7,122 bases of DNA from an uncultured Steroidobacteraceae bacterium (GTDB taxonomy: Bacteria; Pseudomonadota; Gammaproteobacteria; Steroidobacterales; Steroidobacteraceae), in NCBI GenBank assembly GCA_955652795.1, contig CATPBQ010000307.1, positions 1 to 7,122 of the forward strand, given 5' to 3'. The notes under the pieces were generated by a model that had not been told where the DNA came from, searched no databases, and saw only the letters and a list, made by a program, of their open reading frames with translations. Shown here piece by piece: positions 1 to 6,372 of this stretch; position 1 is the first letter of the stretch; the number at the start of each line of letters is the position of its first letter. The translations under genes were made by a program, and so were the position numbers.

Positions 1-325
1 AGATGTGGCAGGCGACCGTAAGGCCCCGGGAGTCATCGAGGCTCCCCGCCGCGATGCTGATGTAATCGCGGCCCACTCCCTCCCAGAACAACGTGGAGCC
101 GCAACGGCCGCAAAACCCACGGCGCGCCTCATTCGAGGCCGCATACCACTTCAGTTCGCCCTCCGACACCAGGTGAAAGTCGGCGCGCCGCGCCGCCGTG
201 GCGGCCATGACATGCCCGGTCATGCGCCGGCACTGCGTGCAATGACACATGACGACCGCTCGCAGGGCGCCGGCGACGCTGTAGCGTACGGCGCCGCACA
301 GACAGCCTCCGGTGCGTATCGTCAT
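1..325 (-). CDS. GFA/CENP-V family zinc-binding protein, partial (3' end outside window)
   Basis: This gene is incomplete: it reads leftward from an ATG at 325-323 through 108 codons with no stop before the window edge. The translation begins MTIRTGGCLCGAVRY, the start of the GFA (glutathione-dependent formaldehyde-activating enzyme-like) fold. Visible zinc ligands are Cys8-x-Cys10, Cys27-x-Cys29-x2-Cys32 and Cys72-x2-Cys75, followed by the family's GSTLFW stretch and a late CHI (His107). Family members are usually somewhat longer, so only a short C-terminal part should be missing. There is no signal peptide, so it should be cytoplasmic. It starts 2 bases after the prolyl oligopeptidase stop (TAGGCATG), with a modest GGGA five bases upstream, which suggests translational coupling. 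The family name comes from a member reported to join formaldehyde to glutathione, but most members have no proven activity. A role in aldehyde handling next to an alcohol dehydrogenase is inference. Confidence 0.9.
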   Translation of the reverse strand, partial: MTIRTGGCLCGAVRYSVAGALRAVVMCHCTQCRRMTGHVMAATAARRADFHLVSEGELKWYAASNEARRGFCGRCGSTLFWEGVGRDYISIAAGSLDDSRGLTVACHI

Positions 326-327
326 GC

Positions 328-2496
328 CTATCCCGGCCCGAGTTTCTGCGTCAGATACACGAAGCTGAGCGCCCACATCTCGGCCGCCTGCTTGTGGTTG
401 GCCGCGGCCGCATGGCCGCCATCGGTGTTCTCGTAGAACAGCACCTCATGACCCTGGGCTTCCATGCGCGCGGCCATCTTGCGCGCGTGCACCGGCGTGA
501 CGCGATCGTCGCTGGTGGCCGTGACGAAGAACACCGGCGGATAGCTCTTGCCCGCCCTCACATTCTGATACGGCGAGTATTTCATGATCCAGCCGCGGTC
601 GGCGGGCCTGGCGGGATCGCCGTATTCCGCGGCCCACGAGGCGCCCGCGCCGATGTGGGTGTAGCGGATCATGTCGATCAGCGGCACCTGGCAGACCACG
701 GCACCGAACAGATCCGGCCGCTGCACCATGTTGGCGCTCACCAGCAGGCCGCCGTTCGATCCGCCCATGATGCCGAGCTGCCTGGGCGTGGTGATGCCGC
801 GCTTCACGATGTCCTGCGCCACCGACTGGAAATCGTCATAAGCCTTCTGACGGTTCTGCAGCAGCGCCGCCTGGTGCCACGCCGGTCCGTATTCGCCGCC
901 GCCGCGAATATTGGCGACCACGAAAACGCCGCCCCTGCTCAGCCACAGCATGCCGAAGTTCGGCGAGTAGCTGGGTGTCTCGGAGATCTCGAAACCGCCA
1001 TAGCCGTAAAGAACCGTGGGCGCCGGGCCGGTGAGGGTTTTCCTGCGTGTCACGAAGTACGGTATCTGCGTGCCGTCCTGCGAGGTCGCGAAGAACTGCT
1101 CGGTCATCAGATTCGAGGCATCGAAGCGTGCGGGGAGCGACTTGATCGCCACCGGCGTGGCATCACCCCGATCCGCATACAACGTCGTCGGCGTGGTGTA
1201 GCTCTCGAAGCGGAACTGCGCTTCCGGGCCCCAGGAGTTCGCCGCCACGATGTGCGTCGAGCCACCGGCGGGAAGGGTCAGCGTCGTGTGACTCCACACC
1301 CCGTCCCCGCCCAGGCGAAACACGTGAATGCTGCCGGTGACGTCGTGATAGATCGAGGCATAGACGGCATCACGCCCGGCGGCGACCTCGTCGATCGCGC
1401 TCTTGGCATCCGGCCGGTAGAGGACCGCGACGGAATTGCCCGCGGCAGTCTGTCCACTTTCCGGAACGCGGTATGCGATCAGCGAACCCTTGGCGATCGG
1501 TGCGGCACCGGGCGGCGTCCAGTTCTCACGCAGGGTGAAAATGAGATTTCGGCCCTGCGCGCCCTTCAGATCGGCGCCAAGCGGCAGCGGCAATTGCCGG
1601 GTGGTGCCATCGGGCGCGATGGAGTGATACTCGGCGGAAAAGAAACTGACGTCGCGCTGCACCAGCTCGATCGTAGCGCCAGGATCATGGAACACGACGG
1701 CCTGCGCACCGACGTCGCTATGCTTGCCCTCGTAGATCGTCCTGGCACCGGTGAGCGGCTCGCCGCGCTTCCACAGTTTCACGATGCGCGGATAGCCGGA
1801 AGCGGTCATGGAGCCGGGACCGAAATCGGTTCCACACAGCACCGTATCCTCGGCGAGGTAGCTGATGGAGGATTTTGCCTCCACCAGCTGAAAGCCGTCC
1901 TTCACGAACGCCTTCGCGGTCGGATCGAACTCGCGCACCACTACCGCATCACCGCCGCCGCGCGAAAGATGCAGCAGGCAATGCTTCAGCGAGGGCGTGC
2001 ATTGCGCGCCGTTCCACACCCAGTTCTCGCGCTCGTCCGCCGCGAGCCGGTCCAGATCGAGCAGGATGTCCCAGTCGGGCGCCGCTTTCGCGTAGTCCGC
2101 GATGCTCGTGCGCCGCCAGACTCCCTTGGGATGCTGCGCGTCCTGCCAGAAGTTGAAAACGTACTGATGGTCGAGGTCGCCGTAGGGAATGCGGTCGGTC
2201 GCATCCATCACCCCGAGAATGGCGTCGTAGTCCCTCTGATAGCTTGGATCAGCCTGCAGAACCGCGGTGGACCTGGCGTTCTGCGCCTTCACCCATTCGA
2301 GGGGCTTGGCGCCGTGGATATCTTCAAGCCACAGATAAGGATCGGGGGCCGCGACGTGTTCCTGATGCTTCCTGTTCACGCTGTCCGCTCCCACGGTGGT
2401 GTCCGCTCCCACAGCGCTGTCCGCCGCCATCGCCATCCCGCCGATGACGACCGCCCCAACAAGAGCCATGAGCACAGATCGCCGCCCGCAACTCAC
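328..2496 (-). CDS. Exported prolyl oligopeptidase (peptidase family S9A)
   Basis: A 722-residue serine peptidase of the prolyl oligopeptidase type, which cleaves short peptides after proline. An N-terminal region with PDPYLWLEDIHG and WVKAQN is typical of the Peptidase_S9_N propeller (about residues 50-455). The alpha/beta hydrolase domain follows from about 465. The catalytic triad is readable: Ser580 in GGSNGG, Asp663 in SDDRV (aligned with porcine Asp641) and His695 in DGGHAA. Arg665 matches the substrate-binding Arg of the family, and YGYGGF (from Tyr497) is the oxyanion-side loop. Residues 1-24 form a signal peptide with Arg5-Arg6, a hydrophobic core and a likely AMA|AD cleavage, so it is probably periplasmic. 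I chose the GTG start at 2496 because it overlaps the cytochrome stop as GTGA, has GGGAG five bases upstream, and keeps the arginines; the ATG at codon 10 would lose them. The physiological peptide substrate is unknown. Confidence 0.95.
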   Translation of the reverse strand: MSCGRRSVLMALVGAVVIGGMAMAADSAVGADTTVGADSVNRKHQEHVAAPDPYLWLEDIHGAKPLEWVKAQNARSTAVLQADPSYQRDYDAILGVMDATDRIPYGDLDHQYVFNFWQDAQHPKGVWRRTSIADYAKAAPDWDILLDLDRLAADERENWVWNGAQCTPSLKHCLLHLSRGGGDAVVVREFDPTAKAFVKDGFQLVEAKSSISYLAEDTVLCGTDFGPGSMTASGYPRIVKLWKRGEPLTGARTIYEGKHSDVGAQAVVFHDPGATIELVQRDVSFFSAEYHSIAPDGTTRQLPLPLGADLKGAQGRNLIFTLRENWTPPGAAPIAKGSLIAYRVPESGQTAAGNSVAVLYRPDAKSAIDEVAAGRDAVYASIYHDVTGSIHVFRLGGDGVWSHTTLTLPAGGSTHIVAANSWGPEAQFRFESYTTPTTLYADRGDATPVAIKSLPARFDASNLMTEQFFATSQDGTQIPYFVTRRKTLTGPAPTVLYGYGGFEISETPSYSPNFGMLWLSRGGVFVVANIRGGGEYGPAWHQAALLQNRQKAYDDFQSVAQDIVKRGITTPRQLGIMGGSNGGLLVSANMVQRPDLFGAVVCQVPLIDMIRYTHIGAGASWAAEYGDPARPADRGWIMKYSPYQNVRAGKSYPPVFFVTATSDDRVTPVHARKMAARMEAQGHEVLFYENTDGGHAAAANHKQAAEMWALSFVYLTQKLGPG

Positions 2497-2972
2497 CGCT
2501 GCTCCCAGGACTCGGTCGGCACGTCGCTCGGCACCGGCAATGATCGGATGTAAGTGACCAGGGTCCAGACTCCCTCAGCGCCCAGTGTGCCGCCGAATGC
2601 AGGCATGCCCCTGGGCCGACCGTAGTAGATTGAGTTGAACACCTCGGCATCCGCGCCGCCGTAGCGCCAGCGTCCGTCTGCCAGACTGGGTCCGACCCAT
2701 CCGCTGCCATCACCCCCGTGACAACCGTCGCAATTCATCGCGGTAAACATCAGCGCACCGCTCTTCGCCACAGCCTGGTCCCCCTGATGAGGATTGCGCA
2801 GAGCAGCGCCGGCCGGGGCAATGCCACCGGCTGCGAGATGCGCTTCGTAACGAATCGCAGGCGGCGGCGCGCCGGCCTGCTGCGAGGGCGCCGCAGCGTG
2901 CCGGCCGCAGGACGCCACCGCGAGGCACGACAGCAACGACGGCGCAAGTATGCCTCGCATGTGCCGCGTCAC
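2493..2972 (-). CDS. Lipoprotein-like class I cytochrome c, probable electron acceptor of the PQQ dehydrogenase
   Basis: A 159-residue monohaem cytochrome c. The haem attachment motif is Cys81-Asp-Gly-Cys84-His85, and Met123 in GRPRGMPAFGG is the likely sixth iron ligand. The arrangement of GPSL, WRYGG and a late GVWTLVTYIRSL helix is that of a small class I cytochrome c domain (about 68-148). The N-terminus has Arg3/Arg6, a short hydrophobic stretch and a lipobox-like VASC ending at Cys22, so the protein may be anchored by lipid on the periplasmic side. Residues 23-65 form a Pro/Ala-rich linker. The GTG start at 2972 overlaps the dehydrogenase stop as GTGA; an ATG at codon 5 (2960) is an alternative and neither has a strong ribosome site. 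Its place directly after a PQQ dehydrogenase gene indicates that it accepts electrons from PQQ, like the cytochromes paired with methanol and ethanol dehydrogenases. Partner identity is inferred from context. Confidence 0.92.
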   Translation of the reverse strand: MTRHMRGILAPSLLSCLAVASCGRHAAAPSQQAGAPPPAIRYEAHLAAGGIAPAGAALRNPHQGDQAVAKSGALMFTAMNCDGCHGGDGSGWVGPSLADGRWRYGGADAEVFNSIYYGRPRGMPAFGGTLGAEGVWTLVTYIRSLPVPSDVPTESWEQR

Positions 2973-4753
2973 AGGCCGAAGATCCAGATCATGCCCCCCT
3001 GGCTCGTATGGCGCGCGATATCCTTGAGAAAATCCGCCGGCGCACGCACGTCGGCAGGGTCGTCCGAGCGAACATCTCCCGACAGCAGTGCCCAGTCCCC
3101 GCCGAAACCGGCATACACCGCCACGTACTGCCTGCCGTCGGGGCCGCGGTAGGAGATCGGGTTACCGACGACACCCGAACCGACCTTGAACTTCGACAAC
3201 ACCTTGCCCGTCCTGGCATCCACCGACTTGAACCAGCCGTCGAGCGTGCCGTAGAAGGCCACATCGCCGGCGGTCACCAGCGCGCCGCTCCAGTTGGGAT
3301 AAGGCTCCTTGTTCTCCCAGACTTTCCTTCCGGTGGCCGCATCCCACGCCATGAACGAGCCGAGATTCCCGCCGGGACCGGCAAAGTATGGACTGGTGAC
3401 GCCCACAAAGGGCGTTCCCTTCAGGTGGGACGCGCGCGTTGCTGCGTAGTCCATGCACAGGTTGTTGGTGGACGTATAGAAAAGATGGGTGTTCGGTGAA
3501 TACGCTGGCGGCGAGGACGGGCTTACGCCGCCCTCGAGACTGGGACAGATGCCCCTCACATTGCCCCGGGATGCACCGGTCTGTTTCGCCGGCTCCAGCA
3601 CCGGCCGCCCGGTGTTGAGATCCACCACCTTCGCCCAGGTGACCGGCGCGAACGCCGCGGCGATGAGCAGGCGCCCCGTCGCCCGATCCAGCGTGTATGC
3701 GAAGCCGTTCTTGTCGAAATGCACGAGCGCCTTGGTTCGGGTTCCGGCCACCGTCAGATCGGCCAGAATCATCGCGCCGTTGGCGTCGTAGTCCCAGTTG
3801 TCGTGCGGCGTGAACTGATACGCCCACACGAGAGTTCCGTCCTCCGGCTTGCGCGCCAGCACGCTGGCACTCCACTTGTTGTCTCCGAGCCGCTGCTCCG
3901 GGTTATAGGGCGACGCGTTGCCCGTGCCGTAATAGATGAGATCCAGCTCGGGATCGTAGGAGATCGATCCCCAGACGGGAGCGCCGCCGGTCTGCCAGCT
4001 GTTATTGGCCCAACTGCGCGCACCCAGGTCAACACCGCTTTCGTACGGCGGCTTGAAGGTACCTGCTCGGGCCAGCATGTCCGTGTCCGGACCGATGTTG
4101 CGCGCGGTCCAGAGCGTGCGTCCGCTCTTCAGGTCCAGGCCCTTGACCCATCCGTAGATCCCGAACTCACCGCCGGATGCGCCGACGATGACGCGATCCT
4201 TGACCACCAGGGGTGCCATGGTCGTGGTCTCGCCATTGCTGACGTCGGCGATCTGCGTCTTCCACAGCTCCCGGCCGGAGTTCGCCTCGACGGCCACGGT
4301 GTGACCGTCGAGCAGGTTATAGATGATCTTCCCGTCCGCGTAGAACGCGCCGCGATTGACGGTGTCGCAGCAGGAGATCCCGATTGCGTTCGCGCTCACG
4401 TCCGGCCGATATTTCCATCGCAGCGGATATCCCTCCCTGGTGAGATCGAATGCGTACAGCACATTGGGCCACGGGGTGACGACATACATGGTGTCGCCGA
4501 CCACCAGCGGTTGGCCCTCGTGTCCACCGAGCACTCCGGTGGAGAAGGTCCACACGGGATGCAGTGAGCTGGCATTCTGCGGGGTGATGCCGGCGAGGCC
4601 GCTGTAGCGGGTCGCAGCGTAGTCCTTGGACGGCATCGTCCATTGGCCATCCTCGCCGGTCGGCGCCTGAGCGCCGGCGGCACGCACGCTATCGGCGTTG
4701 ACGGCCACTGCACCGAGGCAGCCAAGCATTGCGATGAGCGCCGCCCGCGACAT
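2969..4753 (-). CDS. Periplasmic PQQ-dependent alcohol dehydrogenase, lanthanide-type (XoxF/ExaF/PedH-like)
   Basis: A full-length 594-residue quinoprotein of the methanol/ethanol dehydrogenase family, an eight-bladed propeller that oxidises alcohols to aldehydes (or further) using PQQ. Visible features are a signal peptide (about 1-26), the vicinal Cys128-Cys129 pair typical of these enzymes, Trp261 (aligned with the PQQ-stacking Trp243 of MxaF), metal ligands Glu196 (GGEFG) and Asn279 (GTGNASPYN), and catalytic Asp321 in NWDYD. Two residues on is Asp323, the extra acidic ligand that marks lanthanide-dependent members; calcium enzymes such as MxaF have a small residue there. Lys348 (FDKNG) occupies the position of MxaF Arg331, which leans towards ethanol-type dehydrogenases. 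The C-terminus GGMIWIFGL is the usual closing strand. The ATG at 4753 has AGGGGA six bases upstream. Substrate (methanol, ethanol or a larger alcohol) cannot be decided from sequence. No PQQ biosynthesis gene or XoxJ-like gene is in the window. Confidence 0.95.
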   Translation of the reverse strand: MSRAALIAMLGCLGAVAVNADSVRAAGAQAPTGEDGQWTMPSKDYAATRYSGLAGITPQNASSLHPVWTFSTGVLGGHEGQPLVVGDTMYVVTPWPNVLYAFDLTREGYPLRWKYRPDVSANAIGISCCDTVNRGAFYADGKIIYNLLDGHTVAVEANSGRELWKTQIADVSNGETTTMAPLVVKDRVIVGASGGEFGIYGWVKGLDLKSGRTLWTARNIGPDTDMLARAGTFKPPYESGVDLGARSWANNSWQTGGAPVWGSISYDPELDLIYYGTGNASPYNPEQRLGDNKWSASVLARKPEDGTLVWAYQFTPHDNWDYDANGAMILADLTVAGTRTKALVHFDKNGFAYTLDRATGRLLIAAAFAPVTWAKVVDLNTGRPVLEPAKQTGASRGNVRGICPSLEGGVSPSSPPAYSPNTHLFYTSTNNLCMDYAATRASHLKGTPFVGVTSPYFAGPGGNLGSFMAWDAATGRKVWENKEPYPNWSGALVTAGDVAFYGTLDGWFKSVDARTGKVLSKFKVGSGVVGNPISYRGPDGRQYVAVYAGFGGDWALLSGDVRSDDPADVRAPADFLKDIARHTSQGGMIWIFGL

Positions 4754-4759
4754 CCTGCG

Positions 4760-4765
4760 TCCCCT
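4760..4765 (-). promoter_or_regulatory. Shine-Dalgarno site of the PQQ dehydrogenase gene
   Basis: Read on the minus strand this is AGGGGA, separated by six bases from the ATG at 4753. It is among the best ribosome-binding sequences in the window and supports that start for the first gene of the second group. Confidence 0.75.
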
Positions 4766-4769
4766 GATC

Positions 4770-4797
4770 CCACGCTAGTGGTTTGTGGTAAGCGTGG
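4770..4797. repeat. 7-bp inverted repeat in the PQQ dehydrogenase leader
   Basis: CCACGCT (4770-4776) and AGCGTGG (4791-4797) are perfect inverted copies separated by 14 bases, which themselves contain GTGG twice. The element ends 17 bases upstream of the dehydrogenase start. On the minus strand a TTGACC (4814-4819) lies 17 bases before the distal arm, so that arm would coincide with a poor -10 (CACGCT). It could be an operator or a leader hairpin. No run of T follows, so it is not an intrinsic terminator. Confidence 0.5.
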
Positions 4798-4880
4798 AAC
4801 GACGAACCGCGCAGGTCAAGACCCCGCACGCTCTGCCGCACGAGCGCCCGCCCCCGCAGCCTCAGCGAGACCGGCGGACG

Positions 4881-5072
4881 TCAACCGGGGCCGGAATCTG
4901 AGTTCCGACAATGTGTGGCGGATTGCCGCTTCCCGGCAGTGCCCGACTTGCCGCGGCTTGCTTCGCTGCCACGTGTGGCTCGCGCTGACTTCAGCGCGAG
5001 CGCAGTGATCCCGCCAGCCGAGGCTGAGCCGGCGAGGTATAGAACCGCGGCTCCGATGCAGGCCGGGCACAT
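4881..5072 (-). CDS. Small MCPAC-type membrane protein (63 aa)
   Basis: A short gene easily missed because the same frame is open far upstream inside the DUF899 gene. The ATG at 5072-5070 comes one base after that gene's stop (TGACATG), and the frame ends with TGA at 4883-4881. The product starts MCPACIGAAVLYLAGSASAG, giving a Cys2-x2-Cys5 pair followed by a probable transmembrane or signal-like helix (about 6-28) with a GSASAGG core. From memory, similar tiny proteins (MCPxC, then ala/gly-rich helix with SxGG) occur beside DUF899-type genes; I cannot verify that here. Residues 29-63 are basic, polar and low in complexity, and probably disordered. There is no strong ribosome site, so translation is probably coupled to the gene before it. 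A role as a membrane thiol partner for the DUF899 proteins is inference. Confidence 0.72.
   Translation of the reverse strand: MCPACIGAAVLYLAGSASAGGITALALKSARATRGSEASRGKSGTAGKRQSATHCRNSDSGPG
4978..5001. repeat. Perfect 11-bp inverted repeat inside the small MCPAC gene
   Basis: GCTCGCGCTGA (4978-4988) and TCAGCGCGAGC (4991-5001) are perfect inverted copies with two bases between. As RNA this would form a GC-rich stem of about ten pairs with a four-base loop. It lies in codons for the segment ALALKSARA of the 63-residue protein. No T-run follows on either side, so it is not a standard terminator; an RNA-processing or attenuation element is possible. Confidence 0.7.
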
Positions 5073-5073
5073 G

Positions 5074-5640
5074 TCAGTATTGAATCTTAGGCGACCAATC
5101 GCCGGCGCCGCCCGGCAAGAGATCGAACAGGTGCCAGACCGTGCAGAAGTCATCGCCGGGGCTGAAGCTCGCATCCGACACCCGGACGATCTTCTGTCCC
5201 TTGCGTTGAAACACGGAGACCCCCGGCTTCCAGCCCTTGCTCGTGCGAAAGCCCATGTCCGAGGCAAACGTGCTGCCCGCGTGACTGATCATGGGAAATT
5301 TCCAGCCGCGACTCGCAGCGAGCTTGCGCTGCGCGTCCGGCGGCTCCGGACTCGACACCACGAATGCGGCACGAGTGGCAACATGATGATGAATGCCGTT
5401 GTAGCCGTCGGCCCACATGGTGCAGGCCGGGCACGACGATCCCATGTTGTGAATGACGATCAGAAACTCATGATCGCCGAAAAGTTGCGACAGGCGAATT
5501 GCACCCTCGGGCCTCTGGAACTCGTAGTCGCTGACCTCCTGCGGCTCGGTGGTGGACTGCGTTTCGCGCATTTTCTCGCGAATGGCAGCGATCTGCCGCC
5601 GGTAGTCGGCAAGGCGTAGCGCAGCATCGGGGTATTTCAT
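5074..5640 (-). CDS. DUF899-family thioredoxin-like protein, short paralogue
   Basis: A 188-residue protein from the ATG at 5640 to TGA at 5076-5074. I chose this start because it overlaps the stop of the preceding gene as ATGA; an in-frame ATG at 5679 would add 13 residues and force a 43-base overlap without a ribosome site. An N-terminal helical segment (about 5-28) is followed by a thioredoxin-like core: LSQLFGDHEFLIVIHNMG, then Cys70-Pro-Ala-Cys73 in the motif CPACTMWADGYNG, then strand AAFVVSS, and a late GVSVF strand. The same WADxxNG block marks its neighbour, so the two are divergent paralogues. DUF899 proteins are annotated as thioredoxin-like, but their reaction is not established. 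There is no signal peptide, so it should be cytoplasmic. The CPAC pair looks redox-competent; a thiol reductase or peroxidase-like role is inference. Confidence 0.87.
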   Translation of the reverse strand: MKYPDAALRLADYRRQIAAIREKMRETQSTTEPQEVSDYEFQRPEGAIRLSQLFGDHEFLIVIHNMGSSCPACTMWADGYNGIHHHVATRAAFVVSSPEPPDAQRKLAASRGWKFPMISHAGSTFASDMGFRTSKGWKPGVSVFQRKGQKIVRVSDASFSPGDDFCTVWHLFDLLPGGAGDWSPKIQY

Positions 5641-6347
5641 GGGGAGTTCGTACCGTACAGGTCGTGATACTTCACCCATGCCATGGTATGGGGCAGGCCG
5701 TCCTCATCACGCCCCTTGGGCACCAGATCGAGGTAGTGGTAGGCCGTGTTGAGCATGTCCACCCCACGCGCATAGCACGAGTATGTGTGGAAGATACTGC
5801 CACTTGCGTCTTTAAAGAACACGCTGATACCAACGAGATCGCTGTGCGAATGGGTGTTCTGCGCGTAGTTATACACTGCGCCGCCCGCCTGCTCCGGCTT
5901 GAAGGAGACGTGGTAGTCGAAGTTGAAGTCGCTGTCCCCGGACGATGCCCACTTGAAGCTCCAGCCGAGGCGCTTCCTGAAGGCCTCGAGTTTCTCCAGG
6001 GGAGCGCGCGACACCGCCACCATGGAGACGTCGCGCTGGCTCAGGTGGGGAACGATGCCGTTGAAGTTGTCGGCCCAGAATGAACACGACTTGCAGCCGG
6101 CTTCCCAATCAGGGGCGAACATGAAGTGATACACGATGAGCTGGCTGCGGCCGGCGAACAGGTCCCCAAGTGTTTCCCGGCCGCTCGGTGTTTCAAACAC
6201 GTACGTCTTCTCGAGGCGCTCCCACGGCAGCTCGCGCCGCTCGCGACTCAGCTGATCGCGTAGCCGCGTGAACGCCTTCTCTTTCTCCAACAACTGCCGA
6301 CGGGCCGTCAGCCAATCCTGCGGGGAAACGACGCGGTGGGAGGTCAT
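5637..6347 (-). CDS. DUF899-family thioredoxin-like protein, full-length paralogue
   Basis: A 236-residue member of DUF899. The N-terminal SPQDWLTARRQLLEKEKAFTRLRDQL helix region, ELPWERLEKTYVFE, and a thioredoxin-like core with Cys85-Lys-Ser-Cys88 in GCKSCSFWADNFNG match the usual family layout, as do SMVAVSRAPLEKLEAFRKRLGW and a C-terminal YHYLDLVPKGRDE segment. Its length is that of a complete family member. The ATG at 6347 has GAGGA eight bases upstream (6356-6360), so it is independently translated although it follows the regulator by only 25 bases. It overlaps the short paralogue by four bases. The protein lacks an export signal. The biochemical function of DUF899 is unproven; a cytosolic thiol-disulfide or peroxide-related role is suggested by fold and CxxC, not shown. 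Confidence 0.93.
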   Translation of the reverse strand: MTSHRVVSPQDWLTARRQLLEKEKAFTRLRDQLSRERRELPWERLEKTYVFETPSGRETLGDLFAGRSQLIVYHFMFAPDWEAGCKSCSFWADNFNGIVPHLSQRDVSMVAVSRAPLEKLEAFRKRLGWSFKWASSGDSDFNFDYHVSFKPEQAGGAVYNYAQNTHSHSDLVGISVFFKDASGSIFHTYSCYARGVDMLNTAYHYLDLVPKGRDEDGLPHTMAWVKYHDLYGTNSP

Positions 6348-6355
6348 GGGTATGG

Positions 6356-6360
6356 TCCTC
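6356..6360 (-). promoter_or_regulatory. Shine-Dalgarno site of the full-length DUF899 gene
   Basis: The minus strand reads GAGGA here, eight bases before the ATG at 6347. This contrasts with the regulator gene just upstream, which has no such site, and suggests that the DUF899 protein is translated more strongly than its regulator. Confidence 0.7.
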
Positions 6361-6372
6361 GTTGACTTGAAT

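Larger units (their letters stand above)
4754..4880 (-). other. Intergenic region between the two gene groups
   Basis: This 127-base gap separates the small MCPAC gene from the PQQ dehydrogenase gene. It contains the ribosome site and inverted repeat listed separately. The only sigma70-like candidate on the minus strand is TTGACC at 4819-4814 with no good -10 at 17-18 bases. The gap is long enough for its own promoter, but the sequence does not show a clear one, so read-through from the DUF899 group is also possible. No terminator with a T-run is visible. Confidence 0.5.

Noticed and set aside
394..2553. A 719-codon open frame on the plus strand covering the prolyl oligopeptidase gene
   Set aside because: It is antisense to a gene with a complete catalytic triad. 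Its translation is rich in Arg, His, Gly and Ala with no recognisable domain, as expected for the reverse of a GC-rich gene.
4924..4938. TGCCG/CGGCA hairpin as a terminator of the DUF899 operon
   Set aside because: The stem is only five pairs, lies within the small gene and is not followed by a T-run.
4881..5267. A 128-residue form of the small MCPAC protein starting inside the DUF899 gene
   Set aside because: The upstream 65 residues are an out-of-frame shadow of the DUF899 coding sequence. The ATG at 5072, right after the DUF899 stop, begins the distinctive MCPAC segment.
5074..5679. Longer start for the short DUF899 paralogue at 5679
   Set aside because: It would overlap the upstream gene by 43 bases and has no ribosome site. 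The ATG at 5640 forms a standard ATGA overlap.
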